From: Paenibacillus sp. FSL H7-0326
GTDB lineage: Bacteria > Bacillota > Bacilli > Paenibacillales > Paenibacillaceae
NCBI RefSeq assembly: GCF_001955535.1
Contig: NZ_MPVN01000007.1
Location: forward strand, 62,001 to 126,000
DNA: 64,000 nt
Direction of reading: 5' to 3'
Part shown: one piece after another, positions 9,183-18,716 of the stretch
How positions within the stretch are numbered: the stretch's first letter is position 1
How the letters are laid out: every line of letters starts with the position of its first letter
Made by a program: the position numbers and the translations under genes
The notes under the pieces: generated by a model
Told to the model about the DNA's origin: nothing
Databases searched by the model: none
Seen by the model: the letters and a program-made list of their open reading frames with translations, nothing else

Positions 9183-10301
9183 GTGATCGTGCGCAGGATT
9201 AAAGTAGGCGTTATAGGTACAGGTGTAATTAGTGCTATATATTTAAAAAATTTAACCGGCATGTTTGATAGCATTGTGGAGGTCAAAGCAGTGTCGGACT
9301 TGGTACCGGAGCTTGCCCAGAAAAGAGCCGAGGAATACGGCATTCCTCATGTATATACCGTGGAGGAGCTCCTGGCTGACCCCGAGATTGAAATCGTTCT
9401 CAATTTGACGGCACCCAGTGCGCATGCTGCACTCAATCTACAGGCATTGCATGCAGGCAAGCATGTGTACACTGAGAAGCCATTTGCACTAAACCGGGAG
9501 GATGCCGATCAAGTGTTAAATCTGGCGAAGGAAAAAAACTTGCTCGTGGGCTGTGCGCCTGATACGTTCCTTGGTGCGGGGATTCAGACTTGTATCAAAT
9601 TAATCAATGACGGCTGGATTGGAACCCCTTATTCTGCAAGCGCCACCATTATTATGGGGAACTCGACAAGCGGTACGCATCCCAATTTCCGCAACTTCTT
9701 GAAGCTGGGTGGAGACCCGATTATGGATATGGGGCCCTATTATTTGACCGCTCTGATTGCACTTCTTGGTCCTGTGAACCGTGTAACCGGATCTGCGCGT
9801 CAACTACATAAGGAAGTCATTATTCAGAACCCTAAATCTCCTGCCTTTGGCCAGTCGGTTCCCATCGAGGCCCCGACTAATGTATCGGCTGTGCTTGATT
9901 TTGACAGCGGAGCGGTGGCCAGCTTCACTGCGGCTAAGGAAGCGTTCGGCTATTCCCCTCGTATGGAGATCTATGGCACGGAAGGCATACTGTACGTTCC
10001 AGACCCGAACTTCTTCGGCGGCACGATTTCTATTCAATTTGCGAACGGGCAGACGAAGGAAATTCCACATTCCCATCCGTATGCAGAAGAAGGACGGGGT
10101 ATGGGTGTTGCCGATATGGCCTATGCAATCCAGTCAGGACGGAAAAATCGCGCCAGTGGACAGCTCGCTCGGCATGTGCTGGATATCTCGCTGGGAATCT
10201 TTGAAGCATCGGAGCAAGGACAGCATATTAAGCTGAAATCTTCCGCAGAAAGACCGGCACCTATCCCAATGGGACTGAAGTATAACACCTTGGATATGTA
10301 G
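9183..10301 (+). CDS. Gfo/Idh/MocA-family NAD(P)-dependent dehydrogenase 1
   Basis: About 372 residues. The Rossmann motif KVGVIGTGVIS lies at the N-terminus and HVYTEKPFALNREDAD carries the family's EKP lysine motif. The second domain includes GGDPIMDMGPYY. The frame opens at ATG 9132, but AAAGGA at 9173-9178 points to GTG 9183 (or GTG 9189). The family oxidises sugars, inositols and their derivatives. It is followed by a sugar isomerase/epimerase, so the two likely act in sequence on one sugar or polyol. Confidence 0.88.
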   Translation: MIVRRIKVGVIGTGVISAIYLKNLTGMFDSIVEVKAVSDLVPELAQKRAEEYGIPHVYTVEELLADPEIEIVLNLTAPSAHAALNLQALHAGKHVYTEKPFALNREDADQVLNLAKEKNLLVGCAPDTFLGAGIQTCIKLINDGWIGTPYSASATIIMGNSTSGTHPNFRNFLKLGGDPIMDMGPYYLTALIALLGPVNRVTGSARQLHKEVIIQNPKSPAFGQSVPIEAPTNVSAVLDFDSGAVASFTAAKEAFGYSPRMEIYGTEGILYVPDPNFFGGTISIQFANGQTKEIPHSHPYAEEGRGMGVADMAYAIQSGRKNRASGQLARHVLDISLGIFEASEQGQHIKLKSSAERPAPIPMGLKYNTLDM

Positions 10302-10326
10302 CCTTGATTGATTGTAAGGATAAATA

Positions 10327-11133
10327 TTGACAGAAATACATGAATACAAAAGAAGCCCAGAGAGGATGTATACAAGTATGAATACGTTTCCAATCGCAGT
10401 ACAGCCCTATACCGTTCGCGAACAACTCAGTCAAGATTATGTGGGAACGCTAACCCAAATTGCTGAAATTGGTTATCAGGGGATTGAATTAGGTCGTCCT
10501 CCAGAAGGGATGACTATAGCAGAACAGAAATCACTGCTGGATCATCTCGGTCTTAAGGTTGTTGGCAGTCATGCAGGATTTGATAAATTTGACTTTGACC
10601 CGGATGCTATCGCCGATTATTTGGAAGAAGTGAATGGTGAGAAATTTGTTGCCTTGTCACTTCGCTTTTCTTCTATGGATGAGGTGCTTCTGAAGTCCGC
10701 CAAGCTGAATGAAGCCGGAGAGAAGTTCAAGCGAAGAGGAGTTCAGCTGTTGTATCATAATCATGACTGGGAATTCATCAAGTTTGATGGCGAACTTGCT
10801 CTAGATATCCTCTTAAGGGAAACAGATCCTGAGCTTGTGAAGCTTGAGCTGGATACCTACTGGGCGAAGCGGGGCGGCGTAGATCCGGTTCAATATTTAA
10901 GCAAATTGAAGAATCGCTGTCCGCTGCTGCACATTAAAGATATGGAAGCTGGGGAGGAGCAGTTTTTTGCCGAGATTGGAGAAGGAATTCTCGATTTCCA
11001 TGCTATTGCAGATACAGCTAAGCAAGTAGGAACGAAGTGGCTCGTCGTTGAACAGGATCAGAGCCGTAGAGATCCGATGGAAAGTCTTAAGATCAGCTTC
11101 CGAAATTTGCAGAAGCTGGGGATTAAAGCGTAA
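10327..11133 (+). CDS. Sugar phosphate isomerase/epimerase, TIM barrel 1
   Basis: Up to 268 residues of the AP-endonuclease-2-like TIM-barrel family: AVQPYTVREQL, GIELGRPPEG, LLYHNHDWEF, LELDTYWAKRGG, LLHIKDMEAGEEQFFAEIGEG and WLVVEQDQSRRDP. The metal ligands are the Glu, Asp and His of these stretches. TTG 10327 has AAGGA six bases upstream; ATG 10378 is the alternative start. It lies 25 bases after the dehydrogenase, in the same operon. Confidence 0.87.
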   Translation: MTEIHEYKRSPERMYTSMNTFPIAVQPYTVREQLSQDYVGTLTQIAEIGYQGIELGRPPEGMTIAEQKSLLDHLGLKVVGSHAGFDKFDFDPDAIADYLEEVNGEKFVALSLRFSSMDEVLLKSAKLNEAGEKFKRRGVQLLYHNHDWEFIKFDGELALDILLRETDPELVKLELDTYWAKRGGVDPVQYLSKLKNRCPLLHIKDMEAGEEQFFAEIGEGILDFHAIADTAKQVGTKWLVVEQDQSRRDPMESLKISFRNLQKLGIKA

Positions 11134-11151
11134 TAGAAAAGGATGAGCCTT

Positions 11152-12066
11152 ATGTCAAACCGGGTACAACACACACATCAGGTCCAATTGCCGCGTATCC
11201 ATATTGTCGGCGATATCGTCAAGAAGCCCGGTACCGCTCTCGGTCCAAGACGGATAGATGATTATGAGCTGCTGTTCTTCCCGGACAGCACTCATAGTGT
11301 CTATCGGGTAGAAGACCGCGCTTATGTGCTGAAGGAGCCGAGCTTTGTTCTGACCAGACCAGGCGAACTGCATTCCTATGAATATGATCCGAACCAGCCT
11401 GCGAGGCACTTATTCATTCATTTTGGATTCGCCGATCCATCTGAAATTGAACAGATCCTGCCCTTTTTTGCTCTTGGAGGACCAAGCTGTGTTCCACTGA
11501 GTGAAGAGCTGCATATTGGATTAATGAAGCAAATTATGCATATCGCATATGCCTATCCCGGCAAACTTCAGACGCGTGGCAGCTCCTTGCTATGGTCTTT
11601 ACTGATGGAGATCGATGGATACCTATATGACGAGCCGATGATGAAGCTTGCCAATCGGGTGCCGCGTCAGATCGTCAAGGCGCTGGATTATATAGATCAG
11701 CATTTGAATGAGCCTATTTCAATAGAACAGCTGTCACATCAGGTCGGCTGGTCACATGAACATTTTACTAGATCCTTTGTACAGTTTATTGGCCGCTCAC
11801 CGAGAGAAACCATTATTCACAGACGTATTGATCGAGCCTGTCAGCTCCTTCTGTATGAAGCTGGGAGTATTAAGGAGGTTGCTTTTGCCGTAGGGTTTAC
11901 GGATGAGAATTATTTCAGCCGCCTGTTTAAGTCGGTGAAAGGTCTCACAGCCAGTCAATACCGCAAGAAGTACTTCAATCCGGTCTATCGTGATCTCGTT
12001 CCTGTCAAAGTGTCTGAATCGCAGTATCCGATTAATCGAATTTTATATAACATTGGATCTCATTAG
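11152..12066 (+). CDS. AraC-family transcriptional regulator
   Basis: About 304 residues: an N-terminal cupin-like sensor (residues about 30-130) and a C-terminal double helix-turn-helix (EPISIEQLSHQVGWSHEHFT, then GSIKEVAFAVGFTDENYFSR and a LTASQYRKKYF end). AAAAGG at 11137-11142 supports ATG 11152 over 11143. Embedded between sugar dehydrogenases and isomerases, it is the likely activator of this cluster. Confidence 0.88.
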   Translation: MSNRVQHTHQVQLPRIHIVGDIVKKPGTALGPRRIDDYELLFFPDSTHSVYRVEDRAYVLKEPSFVLTRPGELHSYEYDPNQPARHLFIHFGFADPSEIEQILPFFALGGPSCVPLSEELHIGLMKQIMHIAYAYPGKLQTRGSSLLWSLLMEIDGYLYDEPMMKLANRVPRQIVKALDYIDQHLNEPISIEQLSHQVGWSHEHFTRSFVQFIGRSPRETIIHRRIDRACQLLLYEAGSIKEVAFAVGFTDENYFSRLFKSVKGLTASQYRKKYFNPVYRDLVPVKVSESQYPINRILYNIGSH

Positions 12067-12108
12067 AGATAGAGCATATACGAATATATCAAGTAGGTGA
12101 ATTTAAGT

Positions 12109-13164
12109 ATGAATAAAAGTGTCCGAGTTGGTATTATCGGATATGGTTTTGCAGCCAAAACCTTTCATGCTCCAGTCATATCATCTGTTGAAGGACTAGA
12201 GCTTGCAGCGATTGTTCAGCGAAGCGGTAATTCCTGCCTGAACGACTACCCATCAATTCAGGTCATGCGGAAGGCCGACGAGCTCTATCGTAATCCTGAC
12301 ATTGATCTGGTTGTCATTACGACACCGAGCACGAATCATTATTCATTTGCCAAGGATGCGCTTATGGCCGGCAAGCATGTTGTCGTGGAGAAGCCCTTCA
12401 CGACAACAACCGAGGAAGCCGATGAATTGATCTCCATCGCGCAGGAAAAAGGGCTTGTGCTCAGCGTATTCCATAATCGCAGATGGGATGGAGATTATCT
12501 AACGCTGCAAGAAGTAGTTCAGCGGAAGCTGGTCGGTCCTATAACAGAAGCGGAGTTCATATGGGACCGTTACAGTCCGCTCGCACATCCAGGACGATGG
12601 CGGGATGCTGGAGGGGAAGGCTCGGGCACATTCTATGATCTCGGTGTCCATCTGATTGATCAGGCACTGACTTTGTTTGGATTGCCCAACAGTATTCAAG
12701 CCGACTTGAAGGTGCAGCGAGAAGGGGCTCAGGCATCCGACTATTTTGATGTTACGCTTCATTATGACAGCGGACTGTCGGTGAGATTGAAGTCAACCTT
12801 GCTCTCGGTAGAACCAGCCCCGAGATATCGCTTGTATGGCAAGAACGGGTCTTATATCAAATATGGCGAAGATCCACAAGAGGATGCACTCAAAGCTGGC
12901 GGAGTACCAGGGACACCGCATTGGGGAGAAGAACCGGACGATAAGTGGGGAACTTTAAACACAACGTTAGATGGGCTTCATTTCACTGGACGGATGAAGA
13001 CCATCCCTGGCAGCTATGATTCCTATTATCGCAACGTCTATGAAGCCATCACTGGTATGAGTGAACTTACGGTTAAGGCTGAGCAGGCAAGAATGGCTAT
13101 TCGTGTTATTGAGCTGGGGATGCAAAGTCATGCCGATCAGAGAAGGATACCGTTTACTCCATAA
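12109..13164 (+). CDS. Gfo/Idh/MocA-family NAD(P)-dependent dehydrogenase 2
   Basis: 351 residues. RVGIIGYGFAAKTFHAPVI is the dinucleotide-binding motif with the FHAP signature of the YdgJ/YhhX branch, followed by TTPSTNHY and VVVEKPFTTTTEEAD. SVFHNRRWDGD and FYDLGVHLIDQAL belong to the substrate domain. Start at 12109 after GTAGGTGA; a GTG at 12097 lies in frame. Probably a second oxidation or reduction step in the same sugar or polyol pathway. Confidence 0.87.
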   Translation: MNKSVRVGIIGYGFAAKTFHAPVISSVEGLELAAIVQRSGNSCLNDYPSIQVMRKADELYRNPDIDLVVITTPSTNHYSFAKDALMAGKHVVVEKPFTTTTEEADELISIAQEKGLVLSVFHNRRWDGDYLTLQEVVQRKLVGPITEAEFIWDRYSPLAHPGRWRDAGGEGSGTFYDLGVHLIDQALTLFGLPNSIQADLKVQREGAQASDYFDVTLHYDSGLSVRLKSTLLSVEPAPRYRLYGKNGSYIKYGEDPQEDALKAGGVPGTPHWGEEPDDKWGTLNTTLDGLHFTGRMKTIPGSYDSYYRNVYEAITGMSELTVKAEQARMAIRVIELGMQSHADQRRIPFTP

Positions 13165-13205
13165 CCCTAAGCTAAACCTTAACTACATACGGAAAGAAGG
13201 AGATT

Positions 13206-14033
13206 ATGTTGCTGCCTTTTAAATTATGCTTGAATACATCCACACTCCTGCCGTATCGGCTCGGTGTAAGGGAACAGATCCGAATCGCAGCTGAAGCGGG
13301 ATATCAGGGGATTGAGCTGTGGGTTAAAGATATTGATGCCTATCTTGAAGCAGGTGGACACTTATCCGAACTGCGAAGCGAGCTGGATGCCCACGGCCTT
13401 GAATTCGCGAATGCCATTGCATTCTGGAGCTGGGCAGACACCAATCCAGAGGAGCGGAGACGAGGATTCGAACTGGCGGAAAAAGAACTGCACATCCTTG
13501 CAGAGCTTGGCTGTACTGCTGCGGCAGCTCCACCTTACGGCAACGTGAGTGATGTGGAACTTGATAACTTTGCCTCTTCATTTGCAAAACTGGCAGAGTT
13601 AGCGAGGGGAATCGGAGTCGAGCCTTATCTGGAATTTTGGGGTAAGGCTAAGCGGCTCAATTGTGTTAAAGATGCACAGTATGTTATACAAGCGAGCGGT
13701 GTTGCCGGAGCTAAAGTGTTATTAGACCCGTTTCATATGTATACGGGAGGCAGTAATTTAGAAGATCTTGCGGACTGGACGGGTGATCAGATTGGCATTG
13801 TACATGTGAATGATTATCCTGAAGTCCCTTTGAAGGAGCATATCGAGGATGCGGACCGAGTGTTCCCAGGTGACGGAATTGCTCCATCTCGACAGCTCGC
13901 TGCTCTGTTACACAAATCCGGTTATAAGGGCTACTTATCTCTAGAGCTGTTTATGGCAGATTATGGAGCATTAACCGCTCTTGAAACAGCTAAGCTTGGG
14001 ACCCAGAAAATAAAGAAAGCATATGGAATCTAA
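13206..14033 (+). CDS. Sugar phosphate isomerase/epimerase, TIM barrel 2
   Basis: 275 residues of the xylose-isomerase-like TIM-barrel family: KLCLNTSTLLPY, GYQGIELWVKDID, EPYLEFWGKAKRLN, VLLDPFHMYTGGS, GIVHVNDYPEVP, FPGDGIAPSRQ and YLSLELFMADYG. AAGAAGGAG precedes ATG 13206. It overlaps the MATE gene by 11 bases. Confidence 0.87.
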   Translation: MLLPFKLCLNTSTLLPYRLGVREQIRIAAEAGYQGIELWVKDIDAYLEAGGHLSELRSELDAHGLEFANAIAFWSWADTNPEERRRGFELAEKELHILAELGCTAAAAPPYGNVSDVELDNFASSFAKLAELARGIGVEPYLEFWGKAKRLNCVKDAQYVIQASGVAGAKVLLDPFHMYTGGSNLEDLADWTGDQIGIVHVNDYPEVPLKEHIEDADRVFPGDGIAPSRQLAALLHKSGYKGYLSLELFMADYGALTALETAKLGTQKIKKAYGI

Positions 14034-15399
14034 TAAGAACATCCTGCCAGCTGGCAGGCTCACTTTGTTTGCGATTACCTGGCCGATCTTTGTCGAGTCG
14101 GCTCTGCAGATGCTGCTCCGTACATCCGATACCTTCATGCTCAGCAGAGTTTCTGATGATGCGGTAGCCGCTGTTGGCGTGGCGAATCAAATTATCATGT
14201 TTGCAGTGCTGATGTTTAATTTTGTTGCACTCGGCTCTGCTGTTGTGATTTCGCAGTATTTGGGGGCCGGCAAAAAGTCAGAGATTGGCAGACTTGCAGG
14301 ATCTTCGCTTGCGCTCAATTTTCTTTTTGGGATTGTCGTCAGTATCGCTGTAGTTGTGTTTAGTGGTCCGTTACTCCGCTTGTTTAATCTGGATCCGGTC
14401 TTGTTCGATCAGGCACAGAGCTATTTAATGATTGCTGGAGGAGGACTGGTTATACAGGCTCTTCTGAGTGCAGCAACAGCGATGATCCAGTCCCATGGCT
14501 TAACCCGACAAACGATGGTTGTATCGATCTTCATGAATATTATAAATATATGCGGTAATTACCTAGTCATCTTTGGACCTTTTGGCTTTCCTAAGCTGGG
14601 CATTGTCGGGGTAGCTATCAGCACAATTATTGCGCAATGTGCTGGCCTTATCATTAATCTAATCCTGCTTCGGAGAACGGCGGAAGTTCGTATACAATGG
14701 ATGGATATGCTGCATTGGCGCAGAGATCATATGGAGAAGGTGCTGCGTGTAGGAGTTCCCTCTTCTGCGGTATCCTTGTCTTATTCCACCAATCAGTTTG
14801 TGACAACAGCGTTTATTTCAATGCTGGGTGCAAGTGCGCTGACAACGAAGATTTACACTCAGAACATTATGTTTTTTGTGATGATCCTGGCCGTTTCACT
14901 GGGCAGAGGGGGTCAGATCATTGTTGGTCAGCTGGTTGGAGCTGGGAAGCACGAAGCCACCTACAGCACCGTACTCCGTAATTTAATTCGAAGTCAGTTC
15001 ATCACCTTAGGTGCCGTATCTATCCTTGTCTTATTTCGGGAACCCCTGATCCGGCTGTTCACAACAGATCCAGATATTATTGCGATGGGAGCTTCCCTGT
15101 TGCTGCTCAGTTTTCTGCTGGAGCCTGGCCGTAATTTCAATGTTATATTGGAGCGAGCCCTTCAAGCCACAGGTGATGCCAAAGCAGCCATGCTGGTGTC
15201 GATTCTGGTGACCTGGTGCTTCAGTGTCCCGCTCACTTATATACTAGGCATTCATTTAGGTTACGGATTGTATGGGATTTGGGCGGCATTTATTGCAGAT
15301 GAATGGATGAGAGGCATTCTGCTGTTTATTCGCTGGAAGAGCAAGGCTTGGCAGCAAAAAACGTTGGTTCATACGGATCGCAATAGTCAAGCACTGTAA
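14023..15399 (+). CDS. MATE-family efflux transporter
   Basis: 458 residues with about twelve membrane segments in two related halves. N-terminal ITWPIFVESALQMLLRTSDT and the TGDAKAAMLVS / GVPSSAVSLSYS regions match MATE proteins, which export cationic or small organic molecules by sodium or proton exchange. The start overlaps the end of the isomerase gene by 11 bases, which couples it to the sugar cluster and suggests it exports a related compound. Confidence 0.87.
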   Translation: MESNKNILPAGRLTLFAITWPIFVESALQMLLRTSDTFMLSRVSDDAVAAVGVANQIIMFAVLMFNFVALGSAVVISQYLGAGKKSEIGRLAGSSLALNFLFGIVVSIAVVVFSGPLLRLFNLDPVLFDQAQSYLMIAGGGLVIQALLSAATAMIQSHGLTRQTMVVSIFMNIINICGNYLVIFGPFGFPKLGIVGVAISTIIAQCAGLIINLILLRRTAEVRIQWMDMLHWRRDHMEKVLRVGVPSSAVSLSYSTNQFVTTAFISMLGASALTTKIYTQNIMFFVMILAVSLGRGGQIIVGQLVGAGKHEATYSTVLRNLIRSQFITLGAVSILVLFREPLIRLFTTDPDIIAMGASLLLLSFLLEPGRNFNVILERALQATGDAKAAMLVSILVTWCFSVPLTYILGIHLGYGLYGIWAAFIADEWMRGILLFIRWKSKAWQQKTLVHTDRNSQAL

Positions 15400-15451
15400 A
15401 TATACATTTTAAATGAAGAATGGTGAAATACTATGTACGTAGTATTGGAAG

Positions 15452-15483
15452 GAAGAGGAAAAGTTTGCTCCTCTTCTTTTTTT
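15452..15483 (+). terminator. Intrinsic terminator after sugar/MATE cluster
   Basis: GAAGAGGA / TCCTCTTC stem followed by a run of T. A near-palindrome ATACTATGTACGTAGTAT lies just upstream at about 15429-15446. Confidence 0.8.
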
Positions 15484-15575
15484 AATTGATGAGGTGACAC
15501 TCTAAAATCGTTTGACAAGCTCTTGAATTCGCAGTAGGATGATTCCAACTGTATATTGTAAAGGAGAATACCATC

Positions 15576-16391
15576 ATGACTATTCCAAAAACATTAACGA
15601 TAGCTGGTTCAGATACAAGCGGAGGTGCTGGCATTCAAGCGGATCTCAAGACTTTCCAGGAGCTCGGCGTCTACGGTATGACGGTTCTCACAACTGTTGT
15701 TGCGATGAAGCCTGATACGTGGGATCACCTTGTATATCCTGTAGACCTTGGTATCGTAGAGGCACAGCTTCGTACTGTTCTTGACGGAATTGGATTTGAC
15801 GCTATGAAGACTGGCATGCTGGGCTCAGTTGAAATTATTGAGCTTGTTGCTTCGGAACTGAAGCGTAGTGAGCATAAAGGAATCGTAATCGATCCTGTAA
15901 TGGTGTGCAAAGGTACTGACGAAGTGCTTCAACCGGAAAATACCGAGGCGATGCTGAAATATCTTATCCCTGGAGCAGATCTGGTTACGCCTAATTTATT
16001 TGAAGCTTCCCAGCTGGCGAAGACAGGACCCCTTCGTTCTCGTGAGCAGATGCAGCAGGCAGCTGCCATCATTTATGAACATGGAGCGAAGAATGTCCTC
16101 ATCAAAGATCGGGGCGTCATTGAACCTGGACGAGCAGTAGATCTGCTATATGATGGCAAGAGCTTTGAATGGCAGGAAGCCGATGTCGTACAAACTAACT
16201 ATACACATGGTGCGGGATGTACAACTTCTGCGGCGATTACTGCCGGTATTGCGAAGGGCTTGTCTGTAAAAGATGCAGTTCGTGAAGGGAAGTCCTTCAT
16301 TACCAAAGCGATTGCAGGCGGTTTCCCGCTGAACCGGTTTGTAGGACCTACACTGCACGCAGCTCACAGACTTCAAGAATCGGTTAAATAG
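15576..16391 (+). CDS. pdxK: Pyridoxine/pyridoxal kinase (ThiD-like ribokinase fold)
   Basis: 271 residues. LTIAGSDTSGGAGIQADLKT opens the protein, DAMKTGMLGS and IDPVMVCKG follow, and YTHGAGCTTSAAITA holds the catalytic GAGC loop. It closely follows Bacillus subtilis PdxK (a ThiD-like pyridoxine kinase) throughout, including the FPLNRFVGPT end. It phosphorylates vitamin B6 vitamers for pyridoxal-phosphate salvage. AAAGGAG precedes ATG 15576. Single gene. ThiD (hydroxymethylpyrimidine kinase) is the alternative. Confidence 0.88.
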   Translation: MTIPKTLTIAGSDTSGGAGIQADLKTFQELGVYGMTVLTTVVAMKPDTWDHLVYPVDLGIVEAQLRTVLDGIGFDAMKTGMLGSVEIIELVASELKRSEHKGIVIDPVMVCKGTDEVLQPENTEAMLKYLIPGADLVTPNLFEASQLAKTGPLRSREQMQQAAAIIYEHGAKNVLIKDRGVIEPGRAVDLLYDGKSFEWQEADVVQTNYTHGAGCTTSAAITAGIAKGLSVKDAVREGKSFITKAIAGGFPLNRFVGPTLHAAHRLQESVK

Positions 16392-16592
16392 CATTAGACA
16401 TATTTCATGTTAGTATACAAATTGAGGGGTTCGGTGAAGAAGTTCGGCATAGCAGAAGTTTGAAATTCACGGACTTTGTTATGACTGGAAAAGAGTAAAA
16501 GATCAATTGAAGCAAACAGAAATAAGCATTTTTTAGTGTTTATTTGGTTTGTCCATTTGATTATTTACTCTACGGACGTATTCTCTATGGTT

Positions 16593-16620
16593 AACCGCAG
16601 AGTAGAGCTCTGCGGTTTCT
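16593..16620 (+). terminator. Hairpin upstream of methyltransferase, possible terminator
   Basis: AACCGCAGAG / CTCTGCGGTT form a perfect 10-bp stem with a 5-base loop followed by TCTTTGTGTT. The T-run is weak. It could end the pdxK transcript or act as an attenuator before 16653. The rest of 16392-16592 shows nothing I can name. Confidence 0.5.
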
Positions 16621-16652
16621 TTGTGTTGATCTATTTATAAGGAGGATGTTTT

Positions 16653-17486
16653 ATGAAACGATTATTAAACCAGCTGCATGTACCTTTACAATTTGAACGG
16701 ACCGATCATACTTTTTGGCAAGAGCCCCATATTGCTGATCAATTGTTAGAAGCTCATCTAAACTCTGATGCTGAAGGAGCCAGTAGAAGCTTTGAATTTA
16801 TCGATAAATCTATTGATTTTATTCAACTAGCTGCTCTCCAGAAACCTTATCAAAAAGTCTTAGATTTAGGCTGTGGCCCGGGTCTATATTGTGAGCGATT
16901 GGCGAAAAAGGGTTATACAGTAACAGGAATCGACTTCTCGGAGAACTCAATTCGTTATGCCAAAGAACAAGCAATTAAACAAGGTTTGGACATTGAATAT
17001 CGCTGCGGGAACTATATGGACTTAAATGAATCAAATAGGTATGATTTGGCCCTATTGATATATTGTGATTATGGTGCTCTTGCGCCAGCAGATCGCAGTA
17101 AATTGCTTTTTAACATTTGGAACAGTTTGAAGAATGGTGGAATGCTATTATTAGATGTGTTCTCTCAGTATAAATTTGATCAGTTCAAGGAAGAACAATA
17201 TTGGAGTTTGCATGAGAACGGTGGTTTTTGGTCTCGGGATTCCTATGCAGCTATCGTTAGAAATCTCAAATATCCGAATCGAGTAACATTAGAGCAAACG
17301 ACAGTGGTTACTGAGGAAAAAATAGCAACCTATAACATCTGGCATCAATTCTTTACAGCAGAATCATTGATTGAAGAGGTAAGTGCTGCAGGGTTTATTG
17401 TAAAAGGAATTTACAATGATGTATCGGGTGAAGCTGGCACTGAAGAGAGTCAAACGATCGCCATTTGGTTAGAAAAACAAAAATAA
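16653..17486 (+). CDS. Class I SAM-dependent methyltransferase
   Basis: 277 residues. Residues about 68-95 carry VLDLGCGPGLYCERLAKKGY, the SAM-binding motif I, followed by VTGIDFSENSI (motif II acidic residue) and LLLDVFS. Methyltransferase type 11/25-like; the substrate is unknown. AAGGAGG precedes ATG 16653. The coding sequence is somewhat more AT-rich than neighbouring genes. Confidence 0.85.
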   Translation: MKRLLNQLHVPLQFERTDHTFWQEPHIADQLLEAHLNSDAEGASRSFEFIDKSIDFIQLAALQKPYQKVLDLGCGPGLYCERLAKKGYTVTGIDFSENSIRYAKEQAIKQGLDIEYRCGNYMDLNESNRYDLALLIYCDYGALAPADRSKLLFNIWNSLKNGGMLLLDVFSQYKFDQFKEEQYWSLHENGGFWSRDSYAAIVRNLKYPNRVTLEQTTVVTEEKIATYNIWHQFFTAESLIEEVSAAGFIVKGIYNDVSGEAGTEESQTIAIWLEKQK

Positions 17487-17499
17487 ATGTGAACAGAAA

Positions 17500-17543
17500 G
17501 AAGCTACACATTGTTAATGCTGTCCAAGTGTGTAGCTTCTCTT
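17500..17543. terminator. Bidirectional terminator between methyltransferase and glsA
   Basis: GAAGCTACACA and TGTGTAGCTTC form an 11-bp stem between convergent genes, with T-rich sequence on the right and A-rich on the left. Confidence 0.8.
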
Positions 17544-17549
17544 TCCGGA

Positions 17550-18494
17550 TTAGAACATGCTCCAGTTCATCTGCTTGGATACGATCTCAAGCAAATGAAC
17601 TCCTGCCTGGCTGTTCCCCTTATCATTCAGCGAAGGACCAATAACGCCGATTCCGTATCGACCAGGAACAAGTGACAAGATCCCACCGGATACACCGCTT
17701 TTGGCAGGCAAACCAACATCAATGGCAAATTCGCCAGAAGCATTGTACATGCCGCATGTTGTCATGAATGTCTTCGCAATCTGTACATATCTCTTAGGCA
17801 GCAGTCTATTCCCCGTAAGTGGATCCATGCCATCAAAGGCAAGAATTAACCCCATTCGCGCCAAGTCCGCACACTGAACCAGGATGGAGCAGTGCCTGAA
17901 ATAAATGTCCAGTACCTCATCCACGTCTCCAATCAGCACTTGATTCCCCTTAAGAAAGTAGGCAATCGAACGATTTAGATCGCCGCTTTCCAGCTCTGAA
18001 TTGAAAACATCGATATCATAAGCAAGTTCATCTTTTCCGGTCAAGCTATGGAATAAGTTTAAAATTCGCTGCGATTTCTCCTCCATGTTTCTGCCATGAA
18101 TGAGAGAAGTAACTGTAATCGCACCTGCATTGATAAAAGGATTGAAGGGAATACCTGGACGCACAAGCTCAAGCTTCAGCATGGAATTGAAATTGTCTCC
18201 TGTGGGCTCCATGCCAACACGTTTGAACACTTCATCCTCGCCATTATCCATGAGTGCGAGAATGAGCGTAAACACTTTTGAGATGCTCTGCATGGTAAAC
18301 ACCTGGGAACAATCTCCTGCAGATACGGATTCGCCGTCAGGTGCAAGGATGGTGATGCCGAGTGCATCGTGTGGAGCTTTGGAAAGCTCGGGAATATAAG
18401 AGGCAACTTTTCCATTCACGGAACAGGGGATACTGGCTTCCACCCAGCTCGGTAATGACTGCCGCAAGGTACCTAGTTCTTTTTTATCGGACAT
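17550..18494 (-). CDS. glsA: Glutaminase A
   Basis: 314 residues, the usual length of bacterial glutaminases. FTMQSISKVF carries the catalytic Ser-x-x-Lys (Ser70, Lys73). NPFINAGAITV, the GDLNRSIAYFLK region, and GLPAKSGVSGGI near the C-terminus (Gly-rich with catalytic Ser) match GlsA/YbgJ. It hydrolyses glutamine to glutamate and ammonia in the cytoplasm. AAAGGAGAG precedes the start. Single gene, convergent with the methyltransferase. Confidence 0.95.
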   Translation of the reverse strand: MSDKKELGTLRQSLPSWVEASIPCSVNGKVASYIPELSKAPHDALGITILAPDGESVSAGDCSQVFTMQSISKVFTLILALMDNGEDEVFKRVGMEPTGDNFNSMLKLELVRPGIPFNPFINAGAITVTSLIHGRNMEEKSQRILNLFHSLTGKDELAYDIDVFNSELESGDLNRSIAYFLKGNQVLIGDVDEVLDIYFRHCSILVQCADLARMGLILAFDGMDPLTGNRLLPKRYVQIAKTFMTTCGMYNASGEFAIDVGLPAKSGVSGGILSLVPGRYGIGVIGPSLNDKGNSQAGVHLLEIVSKQMNWSMF

Positions 18495-18716
18495 TCAAAA
18501 TCTCTCCTTTACACGGCTATCCATTATTTTCTCTGTATAAGAAAACATCTAATTTCTTAATATCTTAGTTTACCTTATTTGAAGTTCTGGGGGAACAAAA
18601 TAGCAAGCAAGAATCCGATCATTTGATTGAATTTGACTGAAGTTAGTATTACCTTGCATAGAGGATTTAGTAAAATTTTGTATAATATTGATACAAATAG
18701 AAGAGGAGGGGACGTA

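Noticed and set aside
14697..14981. 94-codon plus-strand frame inside the MATE gene
   Set aside because: Out-of-frame shadow of the transporter with no start signal.
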